Shown: positions 1-5,754 of the stretch, in pieces
Layout: the number at the start of each line of letters is the position of its first letter
How positions within the stretch are numbered: the stretch's first letter is position 1
Source of the DNA: an uncultured Clostridia bacterium
Lineage (GTDB): Bacteria > Bacillota > Clostridia > Peptostreptococcales > Anaerovoracaceae
Reading direction: 5' to 3'
NCBI GenBank assembly: GCA_945788655.1
Contig: CALZMV010000050.1
Location: 1-8,585 of the forward strand
Length of the DNA: 8,585 nucleotides
Position numbers and translations under genes: made by a program
The notes under the pieces: generated by a model
Told to the model about the DNA's origin: nothing
Database searches by the model: none
Seen by the model: the letters and a program-made list of their open reading frames with translations, nothing else

Positions 1-261
1 TGTGCATATGGCGTCAAAAGAAAAGCCCAGTTCCTTCCAGACCTTCAATGTTCCCTTCATATACTCCGTTGTTTCAAGGATTTCAAACTTGCCGTAGTCA
101 AGGGTGTTTGATACTACAGCTGTCGGCAGATTATGTATTCCAAATCCCATATGAGACATGATTGGAATCATCGCCCCAAGAGAAATCTTGCTGTATCCTG
201 CTATGTCATTTATTAGAAGTACTTTCGTCTGCTCATTGTTTGCACTTTTATCTTTATCCAT
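1..261 (-). CDS. Pyridoxal/pyridoxamine kinase (PdxK/PdxY family), N-terminal 87 codons, cut by window edge
   Basis: This protein is expected to phosphorylate the B6 vitamers pyridoxal, pyridoxine or pyridoxamine with ATP in the cytoplasm, a salvage route to pyridoxal phosphate. Reading the minus strand from the ATG at 261 gives MDKDKSANNEQTKVLLIND followed by IAGYSKISLGAMIPIMSHMG, then NLPTAVVSNTLDYGKFEI and WKELGFSFDAICT. The INDIAGYSK start, the LPT-VVSNTLDYG stretch and the end of the visible part match the N-terminal third of Firmicutes pyridoxamine kinases (ribokinase-like fold). The C-terminal catalytic GxGD region lies outside the window. An AGAGG ribosome binding site sits 8 nt before this ATG. 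Another ATG at 266 is out of frame. The gene appears to stand alone with its own promoter. The exact vitamer preference cannot be read from this part, so no symbol is given. Confidence 0.85.
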   Translation of the reverse strand, partial: MDKDKSANNEQTKVLLINDIAGYSKISLGAMIPIMSHMGFGIHNLPTAVVSNTLDYGKFEILETTEYMKGTLKVWKELGFSFDAICT

Positions 262-292
262 ACCATAAACCTCTTGTTCTCATTATCATTTT

Positions 293-321
293 ATTATACC
301 AAATTATTGTGAAATATTAAA
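293..321 (-). promoter_or_regulatory. Putative extended -10 promoter for the B6-vitamer kinase gene
   Basis: On the minus strand a perfect TATAAT (293-298) is preceded by TGG (299-301), giving the extended -10 form TGnTATAAT. A weak -35 candidate, TTTAAT, lies at 316-321 with 17-bp spacing. It is 32 bp upstream of the kinase start codon. This is motif evidence only. Confidence 0.5.
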
Positions 322-333
322 GAACCTTAATTT

Positions 334-376
334 AAAAAGAGCTATTTAATAAGATTAATATCTTACCAAATAGCTC
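334..376 (-). terminator. Rho-independent terminator downstream of the symporter remnant
   Basis: The arms GAGCTATTT (339-347) and AAATAGCTC (368-376) pair perfectly. After a 2x2 internal mismatch, TAAGAT (350-355) pairs with ATCTTA (360-365) around a TAAT loop. On the minus strand the stem is followed by TTTTT (complement of 334-338), so it would end transcription coming from the symporter remnant or from the etf operon upstream. The plus-strand side has no T-run. Confidence 0.75.
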
Positions 377-417
377 CAAATTGCAAAACTTATAGAGTGC
401 TAAGTTGTTTATTGCTT

Positions 418-678
418 TTATAAATCTATCGAAATTTTCTGTTCTGAAACATTATGCTTTCTGACATATCCTGAAAGAATCATGGTCAAAGCTCCATCTC
501 CTGTTACATTGCAGGCTGTTCCGAAGCTATCCTGAAGAGCAAATACAGTAAGCATTAGAGCTGTGCCTGTTGCATCAAAGCCAAGGACACCGGTAATCAG
601 TCCAAGGGAAGCCATAACAATACCTAATACTACACCTACTAGAAGTTTAAAAGGCAGGCTTTTTAACATTTTTTTCAT
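418..678 (-). pseudogene. Internally deleted remnant of a dicarboxylate/amino acid:cation symporter (DAACS family)
   Basis: Intact family members are membrane carriers of about 400 residues that import glutamate, aspartate or other dicarboxylates with Na+ or H+. This reading frame has only 86 codons. Residues 1-22 (MKKMLKSLPFKLLVGVVLGI and following) look like the N-terminus and first membrane helix. Residues from about 36 onward contain LMLTVFALQDSFGTACNVTG and DGALTMILSGY, which correspond to the last membrane helix with the DxxxTxxNVTGD substrate/cation-binding signature. The roughly 300 residues normally in between, including the NMDGT hairpin region, are absent and the frame stays open across the join. 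A good GGAG ribosome binding site lies 6 nt before the ATG. It sits 38 bp after the etfA terminator with no clear promoter, so it would depend on readthrough. A degraded gene is the simplest reading; a conserved short membrane protein cannot be excluded. Confidence 0.7.
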
Positions 679-716
679 ATTTTCTCCAATCGATTTGAAA
701 GTCTAGCTAGAACGAT

Positions 717-748
717 AAAAAAGCAGGTAATGTGTAAACATTACCTGC
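717..748 (-). terminator. Rho-independent terminator of the bcd-etfB-etfA operon
   Basis: GCAGGTAATGT (723-733) and ACATTACCTGC (738-748) form an 11-bp perfect stem with a GTAA tetraloop. On the minus strand the stem is followed by TTTTTT (complement of 717-722). It lies 25 bp past the etfA stop codon and is the strongest terminator in the window. Confidence 0.9.
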
Positions 749-773
749 ATAAAAAGCTATTAAACTTTATTTC

Positions 774-2057
774 TTATTTTGTAGTAGCATCGTAAAGAGC
801 TTCAGCATTATCCCATTCAGCAATGATTTCAGGGATTACTTTGTATAAGTCACCTACGATACCGTAGTCAGCTACTTCGAAGATAGGAGCATCTGGGTCC
901 TTGTTGATAGCTACGATGCAGTTTGAAGTCTGCATACCAGCTAAGTGCTGAATAGCTCCGGAAATACCGCATGCGAAGTAGATTTCAGGCTTAACTGTTG
1001 TACCAGTCTGACCTACCTGGTGTGAGTGATCGATCCAGCCAGCATCTACTGCAGCACGGGATGAACCAACAACTCCGCCAACCTTGTCAGCGAACTTCTG
1101 GATTAATTCGAATCCGGAAGCATCTCCAAGACCACGTCCGCCGGAGCAGATGATCTTAGCGTCAGTTAAGGATACCATTTCCTTCATTGACTTAACGATG
1201 TCCTTGATTTCGATTCTGATGTCGGAAGCCTTGATATCAGGCTTAACGTTAACAACTTCGCCAGTTGCTCCAGGAACTCTTTCCTGCTTCTGCATTACGC
1301 CAGGACGAACTGTTGACATCTGAGGTCTTGTCTTAGGGCAGATGATGGTAGCCATCAGGTTACCACCGAATGCAGGACGAGTCTGCTTGATGCCTGTTGA
1401 AGGGTCGTTAGGGTCTAATGTGGAAGTATCTAATGTAGTGTTTGCCTTAGCAAATTCGATGTACTTTGATACCTTAACATCAAGGTGAGTACAGTCAGCA
1501 GTCAGACCAGTGTTGCATCTAGCTGCGATTCTTGGAGCAAAGTCACGACCGATGTGAGTTGCACCGTAAAGAACGATTTCAGGCTTGTATTCGTCGATAG
1601 CCTGCTTTAATACCTTTGTATAAGCATCAGTTGTGTAGTTTTCTAGTAATGGGTCCTGAATTAAGTAAACCTTTTCAGCACCATATTCGAAACATTCCTG
1701 AGCTAGGTGATCGATGTTGTTACCGATAAGAACTGCACAGATTTCAGTATCTTCGCTGATATCCTTAGCTAATCTCTTACCTTCGCCGATTAATTCTAAT
1801 GCTACGTTCTGGATCTTGCCCTGTCTCTGTTCTGCGAATACCCAGATGTGCTTGTAAGCGGAAAGGTCAACCTTTTCAGCTTCAGGAGCAGCTTCGATAG
1901 CATCAAACTTACATTTTGCGATACAAGCGTTACAGTTTGTACACTTACCTTCGTCAACGATAGCTAATCTGTCAACAATCTTTAAAGCGTCGAACGGACA
2001 AGCTTTTGCGCAAAGAGTACAACCTTTACATTTATCATTAATAATTTTAATTGCCAT
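774..2057 (-). CDS. etfA: Electron transfer flavoprotein alpha subunit with N-terminal 2x[4Fe-4S] ferredoxin domain
   Basis: This is the FAD-binding alpha subunit of the ETF that couples to the acyl-CoA dehydrogenase encoded upstream. The 427-residue protein is about 100 longer than a plain EtfA because residues 1-60 form a ferredoxin domain with two clusters: C10-x2-C13-x2-C16-x3-C20-P and C39-x2-C42-x2-C45-x3-C49. The ETF domain follows from about residue 67, and the C-terminal FAD domain has GGRGLG (306-311), SRAAVDAGW (333-341) and [10 protein letters not shown] (348-357). EtfA proteins with this extra domain are known from Acetobacterium CarE and LctC, which belong to electron-bifurcating complexes; bifurcation here is inferred. 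The start is fixed by a GGAGGAGGAG ribosome binding site shortly before the ATG. It follows etfB after 21 bp and is the last gene before the terminator. Confidence 0.95.
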   Translation of the reverse strand: MAIKIINDKCKGCTLCAKACPFDALKIVDRLAIVDEGKCTNCNACIAKCKFDAIEAAPEAEKVDLSAYKHIWVFAEQRQGKIQNVALELIGEGKRLAKDISEDTEICAVLIGNNIDHLAQECFEYGAEKVYLIQDPLLENYTTDAYTKVLKQAIDEYKPEIVLYGATHIGRDFAPRIAARCNTGLTADCTHLDVKVSKYIEFAKANTTLDTSTLDPNDPSTGIKQTRPAFGGNLMATIICPKTRPQMSTVRPGVMQKQERVPGATGEVVNVKPDIKASDIRIEIKDIVKSMKEMVSLTDAKIICSGGRGLGDASGFELIQKFADKVGGVVGSSRAAVDAGWIDHSHQVGQTGTTVKPEIYFACGISGAIQHLAGMQTSNCIVAINKDPDAPIFEVADYGIVGDLYKVIPEIIAEWDNAEALYDATTK

Positions 2058-2078
2058 TTTCGTTTCTCCTCCTCCGAA

Positions 2079-2885
2079 TTAGATAATGTGCTTACCCTTA
2101 AGCTGAATTAACAGGTTCTTTGCCTGTTCGTTTTCAGTGTCTCCTGCAACCTTCTGACCAGGAGCCTTAGGAGCTGGTGTGAATGATCTGAATACGTTTG
2201 TAGGAGAAGCTTCAAGACCAACCTTAGTTAAGTCAACTTCGATGTCCTTAGCGTTCCAAATCTTGATGTCTTTCTTACCGAAGATACCCTTCATGTTCAT
2301 GTATCTTGGTTCGTTTAATTCCTTGATAGCTGTAAGCATGCAAGGAGTCTTGATTCCGATTAATTCATAACCGTCTTCTAACTGTCTCTTAACAGTGATG
2401 TCCTTTAGGTTATCAGCGATTTCGAATTCTTCAACATATGTAACCTGAGGAAGATCTAACTTTTCAGCGATCTGTGGACCAACCTGAGCTGTGTCACCGT
2501 CGATAGCCTGACGACCAGCGAAGATTAAGTCAGCAGGACCGTTTTCTTTTTCCCATTTCTTGATAGCTGCTTCAAGAGTGTTTGAAGTAGCCCAAGTGTC
2601 AGAACCACCAACTGCTCTGTCGGATACAAGGATACCTTCGTCTGCACCCTTAGCGATACATTCGAAAAGAAGGTCTGTAGCCTGAGGTGGTCCCATTGAG
2701 ATAACTGTAACAGTTACATCATCATATTTATCTTTAATCTTTAATGCTTCTTCAAGAGCGTTGTTATCATCGTGGTTAAGGATTGATGGTACACCGTCTC
2801 TGATTAGAGTTCCTGTTTTAGGGTTAATCTTGATAACGTTTGTATCAGGAACCTGCTTTGCGCATACGATAATCTTAAATGCCAT
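2079..2885 (-). CDS. etfB: Electron transfer flavoprotein beta subunit, probably bifurcating type
   Basis: EtfB pairs with EtfA to form the soluble heterodimer that carries electrons between NADH, ferredoxin and the acyl-CoA dehydrogenase. The 268-residue length is normal. Visible family motifs are VCAKQVPDT (7-15), the N-terminal lobe ending in SMGPPQA (63-69), and the beta-subunit signature within AGRQAIDGDTAQVGPQIAE (123-141), which contributes to nucleotide/flavin binding. In clostridial relatives this subunit holds the second FAD and the NADH site used for flavin-based electron bifurcation; that role is inferred from family and context. An AGGAGGAG ribosome binding site lies 6 nt upstream of the ATG. 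Only 18 bp separate it from bcd and 21 bp from etfA, so the three genes are surely one transcript. Confidence 0.95.
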   Translation of the reverse strand: MAFKIIVCAKQVPDTNVIKINPKTGTLIRDGVPSILNHDDNNALEEALKIKDKYDDVTVTVISMGPPQATDLLFECIAKGADEGILVSDRAVGGSDTWATSNTLEAAIKKWEKENGPADLIFAGRQAIDGDTAQVGPQIAEKLDLPQVTYVEEFEIADNLKDITVKRQLEDGYELIGIKTPCMLTAIKELNEPRYMNMKGIFGKKDIKIWNAKDIEVDLTKVGLEASPTNVFRSFTPAPKAPGQKVAGDTENEQAKNLLIQLKGKHII

Positions 2886-2903
2886 GTCTATTCTCCTCCT
2901 ACC

Positions 2904-4046
2904 TTATTTCTTGAAAGTTTTACCAGCGATTACCATTCTCTGTACTTCGGAAGTACCTTCGTAGATTTCAGTGATCTTAGCATCTCTCATCATTCTTTCT
3001 ACTGGGTAATCCTTAGTGTAACCGTAACCACCGTGGTACTGTACGCACTTAGTAGTAACTTCCATAGCAGTTTCAGCAGCGAATAATTTAGCCATAGCAG
3101 CAGCTTCGCCGTAGTTCATGTGCTTATCCTTCATGTCAGCAGCTCTGTAGATTAATAATCTAGCAGCTTCGATCTTAGTCTTAAGGTCAGCCATTGAGAA
3201 CTGTAATGCCTGCATCTGGGATAACTTCTTACCGAACTGCTTTCTAGCGTTCATGTATTCAACTGTTACGTCGAAAGCACCCTGAGCGATACCTAAAGCC
3301 TGGGAAGCGATACCGATTCTACCACCGTCAAGAGTTGACATAGCAACCTTGAAACCGTCTCCAACCTGACCTAATAATCTGTCTTCAGGAATTACACAGT
3401 TCTGGAAAATAAGTTCTGTAGTTGAGGATGCGCAGATACCCATCTTGTCTTCAGTCTTACCGATGGAGAAACCTTCGTCGCCCTTTTCTACGATAAATGC
3501 GGAAATACCGTGGTTTCCTTTTTTCTTATCAGTCATAGCCATTACTACGAATACATCAGCATATCCACCGTTAGTGATGAATACCTTAGCACCGTTTAGG
3601 ATCCACTTACCGTCTACTAATTCAGCTCTTGTCTGCTGTCCGGATGCATCTGTACCAGCGTTTGGTTCAGTTAAACCGAATGCACCTAATTTCTTGCCGC
3701 TTAATAAGTCTGGCAGGTATTTCTGTTTCTGTTCTTCATTACCCCAGTTGAAGATTGGCCAGCAGCAAAGTGAAGTATGTGCTGAGCAGATTACGCCTGT
3801 TGATGCGCAAACTCTTGATAATTCTTCTACTGTGATAGCGTAGGAGATGTGGTCTCCACCCATTCCACCGTATTCTGTAGGGAATGGTACACCTAACATG
3901 CCATATTTAGCCATTTTTTCAACAGTTTCAACTGGGAATCTGTGTTCCTGGTCGATTTCTGCTGCTAAAGGCTCAACTTCGTTAACGGCAAATTCTCTTA
4001 CCAATTTTCTTACGAATTCCTGTTCCTTCGTTAGTTGAAAGTTCAT
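2904..4046 (-). CDS. bcd: Butyryl-CoA dehydrogenase-like acyl-CoA dehydrogenase
   Basis: This FAD-dependent enzyme interconverts a 2-enoyl-CoA and the saturated acyl-CoA, working in the reductive direction in fermenting clostridia. At 380 residues it has the standard short-chain acyl-CoA dehydrogenase length. Visible motifs are the N-terminal helical start LTKEQEFVRKLVREFA, the FAD/substrate stretch GAFGLTEPNAGTDASG (121-136), FITNGG (156-161), GGYGYTKDYPVERMMRDA near the C-terminus, and EIYEGTSEVQ, where E363 is the expected catalytic base. The start has AAGGAGG 7 nt upstream. The order bcd-etfB-etfA without crt, hbd or thl neighbours means butyryl-CoA is the default guess, but acrylyl-, caffeyl- or aryl-acrylyl-CoA reduction by related enzymes is also possible. 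Acetobacterium carCDE has the same gene order. Confidence 0.93.
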   Translation of the reverse strand: MNFQLTKEQEFVRKLVREFAVNEVEPLAAEIDQEHRFPVETVEKMAKYGMLGVPFPTEYGGMGGDHISYAITVEELSRVCASTGVICSAHTSLCCWPIFNWGNEEQKQKYLPDLLSGKKLGAFGLTEPNAGTDASGQQTRAELVDGKWILNGAKVFITNGGYADVFVVMAMTDKKKGNHGISAFIVEKGDEGFSIGKTEDKMGICASSTTELIFQNCVIPEDRLLGQVGDGFKVAMSTLDGGRIGIASQALGIAQGAFDVTVEYMNARKQFGKKLSQMQALQFSMADLKTKIEAARLLIYRAADMKDKHMNYGEAAAMAKLFAAETAMEVTTKCVQYHGGYGYTKDYPVERMMRDAKITEIYEGTSEVQRMVIAGKTFKK

Positions 4047-4071
4047 TTAAATGCCTCCTTAAATTATTAAT

Positions 4072-4102
4072 AACGGGGTCCCTTAGTGGACCTAAATCCG
4101 TT
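4072..4102 (-). promoter_or_regulatory. Stem-loop in the bcd 5' leader
   Basis: The perfect arms GGTCC (4077-4081) and GGACC (4088-4092) enclose a 6-nt loop. A lower stem, AACGG (4072-4076) with CCGTT (4098-4102), adds five pairs beyond a 5-nt one-sided bulge. On the minus-strand transcript the structure lies about 13 nt before the AAGGAGG ribosome binding site of bcd and has no U-run, so it is not a terminator. A role in mRNA stability or translation is inference. Confidence 0.5.
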
Positions 4103-4133
4103 TCTTGACTTGTTATTTCATATTACAGAAACT

Positions 4134-4160
4134 AACATGCATACATGTTTATTAAAACAT
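4134..4160. repeat. Two overlapping inverted repeats in the bcd leader
   Basis: AACATG-CATA-CATGTT (4134-4149) and ATGTTT-ATTA-AAACAT (4145-4160) are each perfect 6-4-6 inverted repeats, and they share 5 bp. They lie just downstream of the predicted transcription start of bcd. The symmetry is directly visible; action as a binding site for a dimeric regulator is inference, and AT-rich DNA gives such matches by chance fairly often. Confidence 0.4.
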
Positions 4161-4164
4161 TTTT

Positions 4165-4182
4165 TTGTTAAAAAAGCAACAT
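4165..4182. promoter_or_regulatory. Rex-like operator at the predicted bcd transcription start
   Basis: The site TTGTTAAAAAAGCAACAT matches 11 of the 14 fixed positions of the known Rex consensus TTGTTAAnnnnTTAACAA, including TGTT and AACA at the correct 8-bp separation. It begins 2 bp past the predicted -10. Rex is the NADH/NAD+-sensing repressor known to control bcd/etf operons in clostridia. No rex gene is in the window, so this is inference from the motif and target. Confidence 0.45.
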
Positions 4183-4183
4183 T

Positions 4184-4212
4184 ATTTTAAATATATTATC
4201 TAAAAATGTCGA
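4184..4212 (-). promoter_or_regulatory. Putative sigma-A promoter of bcd-etfB-etfA
   Basis: On the minus strand TCGACA (4207-4212, five of six matches to TTGACA) is followed after exactly 17 bp by TAAAAT (4184-4189, five of six matches to TATAAT). Transcription would begin near 4177, leaving a leader of about 130 nt before bcd. Confidence 0.6.
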
Positions 4213-4213
4213 A
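4207..4213 (+). promoter_or_regulatory. Exact Spo0A box overlapping the bcd -35 element
   Basis: TGTCGAA is an exact match to the 0A-box core bound by phosphorylated Spo0A and is flanked by A/T on both sides, as in the longer consensus. Six of its seven bases form the predicted -35 of the bcd promoter on the opposite strand. A protein bound here would be expected to block sigma-A or replace its -35 contact. The motif is visible; binding is inferred. Confidence 0.5.
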
Positions 4214-4262
4214 AATTTTTTGTATATTTAATAGTACATTGTTTTATGCTTATAAACCATGT

Positions 4263-4913
4263 TTATGAGTCCAAAAGCTCCGCCATATTTTTTAGAGCCT
4301 TTTGTTCTATTCTATACACCTGTACCTGTGAAATATTTAATATTTTTGCAGCTGCTGTTTGTGTCATGTCCCTATAGTACCTTAGCATCATTACCTTCTT
4401 TTCCATAGGGTCAAGCTGCTCTATCACCTTCTGCAAGTCCATTCTCATTATATTTTTTTCTTCATCGTTTGTCATCACATCAATTTTTTCATATTCTTCA
4501 ATATTTTTCATGGCATCATCTGCCTGCATTACATATCGGACTCTTTCTTCATCAAGGTCTGTCATTGCCGCAATCTCACTTATCCTGGGAGTTCTTCCTT
4601 TTTCAAGCTGATATTCATTTTGCACTTTCCGCACATAGGCGGCATCTTTTTTTACACTTCTTGAAACCTTTATTCTGTTATGATCGCGCATATACATCTT
4701 TATTTCGCCGGCAATAAGGGGTACAGCATATGTCGAAAATTTGTATCCCCTTGTTTCATCAAATCCCTTTACCGCTTTTATAAGCCCTATATATCCAATC
4801 TGCATCAGATCATCAAGTTCTTCCCCGTAAACGGAAGAAAGCCGCAGTGCAACAGACCTTACAAGTCCCTGATGCTTTGCGACCATTTGTTCCATTTCAT
4901 ATTTATATGTCAT
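4263..4913 (-). CDS. sigF: Forespore RNA polymerase sigma factor sigma-F
   Basis: Sigma-F (spoIIAC) is the first compartment-specific sigma factor of endospore formation and directs RNA polymerase to early forespore genes. Region 2 is clear (about 31-90): ELDDLMQIGYIGLIKAVKGF followed by FSTYAVPLIAGEIKMYMRD and KVSRSVK. Region 3 is around 91-130. Region 4 ends with a helix-turn-helix, MTQTAAAKILNISQVQVYRI (183-202). Identification as sigma-F rather than sigma-G rests on its place after spoIIAB. At 216 residues it is about 40 shorter than the Bacillus subtilis protein, mainly because the N-terminal region-1.2-like segment is missing. An in-frame TGA eight codons upstream rules out a longer start. 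The ATG overlaps the end of spoIIAB by 11 bp with only a weak ribosome binding site, which suggests translational coupling. Confidence 0.92.
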   Translation of the reverse strand: MTYKYEMEQMVAKHQGLVRSVALRLSSVYGEELDDLMQIGYIGLIKAVKGFDETRGYKFSTYAVPLIAGEIKMYMRDHNRIKVSRSVKKDAAYVRKVQNEYQLEKGRTPRISEIAAMTDLDEERVRYVMQADDAMKNIEEYEKIDVMTNDEEKNIMRMDLQKVIEQLDPMEKKVMMLRYYRDMTQTAAAKILNISQVQVYRIEQKALKNMAELLDS

Positions 4914-5337
4914 AATATGTATCCAGCTTCTTAATCAGGGTGACTGTTGTTCCCTCTCCCACCTTGGAATCTACTTTTATTCTGTCCATAAAACTCTCCA
5001 TTACCGTAAATCCCATTCCACTTCGATTATGGCCTTTATCGGTAGTAAACAGCGGTTCCATAGCCAGCGCGATGTTTTCTATGCCTACGCCCTTATCAGA
5101 TATTTTTATCATAAGGGTGTCGCGGCCAATAAATCCGAATTCCATATATACATCGCCTGTACATTCTTTATACCCATGGATGCAGGCGTTGCTGAAAGCT
5201 TCGGAAACTGCAGTCTTTATTTCTATTATTTCTTCCATTGTAGGATCGGCCTCACCTGCATATGCGGCAGAAATAGCTCTGGCAAGGCTCTGATTCTCCA
5301 AAACCCCTTCTATCTGAACCTTCATTATTTTTCTCAT
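4903..5337 (-). CDS. spoIIAB: Anti-sigma-F factor and serine kinase SpoIIAB
   Basis: SpoIIAB holds sigma-F inactive before septation and phosphorylates SpoIIAA with ATP. The 144-residue protein (146 in Bacillus subtilis) has the GHKL ATPase fold: the N-box SEAFSNACIHGY with E46 and N50 at the same positions as in B. subtilis, DKGVGIEN as the G1 box, and an ATP lid LFTTDKGHNRSGMGFTVMES containing the G2 glycines. R20, the known contact residue for sigma-F and SpoIIAA, is also conserved. The start ATG at 5337 overlaps the spoIIAA stop as ATGA, with AAGGAAGG about 10 nt upstream. A second Met, four codons further in, is a less likely start. Confidence 0.96.
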   Translation of the reverse strand: MRKIMKVQIEGVLENQSLARAISAAYAGEADPTMEEIIEIKTAVSEAFSNACIHGYKECTGDVYMEFGFIGRDTLMIKISDKGVGIENIALAMEPLFTTDKGHNRSGMGFTVMESFMDRIKVDSKVGEGTTVTLIKKLDTYYDI

Positions 5338-5690
5338 CTATACTCGCCCTTCCTTTCAAATTTTGCAACAGCTTCCTTACGCGTATCATAATAATCTATT
5401 ATGGAAAAAATGCCTGCCATATTCAGAATATTCCTTATATTCTTTGAGCAGCCTGTTATTGCAAGCCTATCTGAACGTTCTCCCATCTTTCTGTATCTTC
5501 CCAATACCATGCCTATTCCCGAACTATCCATAAAAGTCACCTTGGAAAAGTCCAGCACCAGATTGCCTATTCTGTAATTATCCACAGCTGCATCGATTTT
5601 CTTTCGCGCATATTCAGAAACATTATGATCAAGTTCTCCGAAGAACTCACATATAAGGGTGTCCTTATCCACATCAAAAATAATATCCAT
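5334..5690 (-). CDS. spoIIAA: Anti-anti-sigma factor SpoIIAA
   Basis: SpoIIAA is a STAS-domain protein that, when dephosphorylated by SpoIIE in the forespore, binds SpoIIAB and frees sigma-F. The motif FMDSSGIGMVLGRY is the phosphorylation site; S56 corresponds to the phosphorylated Ser58 of Bacillus subtilis. GELDHNVSEYARKKID near the N-terminus matches the family. I start the gene at 5690 (118 residues; 117 in B. subtilis) because AAAGGGGG lies 6 nt upstream of this ATG. The frame is open to an ATG at 5714, but those extra eight residues would be encoded across the ribosome binding site and have no equivalent in the B. subtilis protein. It is the first gene of the spoIIA operon. Confidence 0.95.
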   Translation of the reverse strand: MDIIFDVDKDTLICEFFGELDHNVSEYARKKIDAAVDNYRIGNLVLDFSKVTFMDSSGIGMVLGRYRKMGERSDRLAITGCSKNIRNILNMAGIFSIIDYYDTRKEAVAKFERKGEYR

Positions 5691-5721
5691 ATTAATCCCC
5701 CTTTCAAATGGCAATTATTCT

Positions 5722-5753
5722 GATTATTCTCTATGCTGATTATTCTCTACGCT
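5722..5753. repeat. Two 16-bp tandem repeats around the spoIIA transcription start
   Basis: GATTATTCTCTATGCT (5722-5737) and GATTATTCTCTACGCT (5738-5753) differ at one base and lie head to tail. A degenerate third copy, AATTATACTCTCATGA (5754-5769), continues the period into the -10 element. On the minus strand each unit carries AGAGAAT, which fits the RnnGAAT -10 pattern of sigma-H, although no convincing AGGA-type -35 is seen at the right distance. Origin by slippage duplication is likely. Confidence 0.6.
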
Positions 5754-5754
5754 A

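Noticed and set aside
377..417. Short gap between the remnant gene and its terminator, checked for small RNA or promoter
   Set aside because: No -10/-35 pair, hairpin or open frame was found.
702..711. Palindrome TCTAGCTAGA between the etfA terminator and the symporter remnant
   Set aside because: Ten bases of self-complementary AT-rich sequence is expected by chance in a window of this size and no matching site occurs elsewhere.
4072..4102. bcd leader hairpin as a T-box riboswitch or terminator/antiterminator
   Set aside because: The conserved T-box sequence is absent, there is no U-run after the stem, and the downstream genes are not amino-acid related.
1084..5391. Several plus-strand open frames of 60-130 codons opposite bcd, etfA, etfB, sigF and spoIIAB
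   Set aside because: They lie antisense to strongly supported genes, resemble no known family, lack good ribosome binding sites and are explained by codon bias of the true genes.
5691..5714. Longer spoIIAA start at 5714
   Set aside because: The extra codons cover the strong AAAGGGGG site that serves the ATG at 5690, and the shorter form matches the usual SpoIIAA length.
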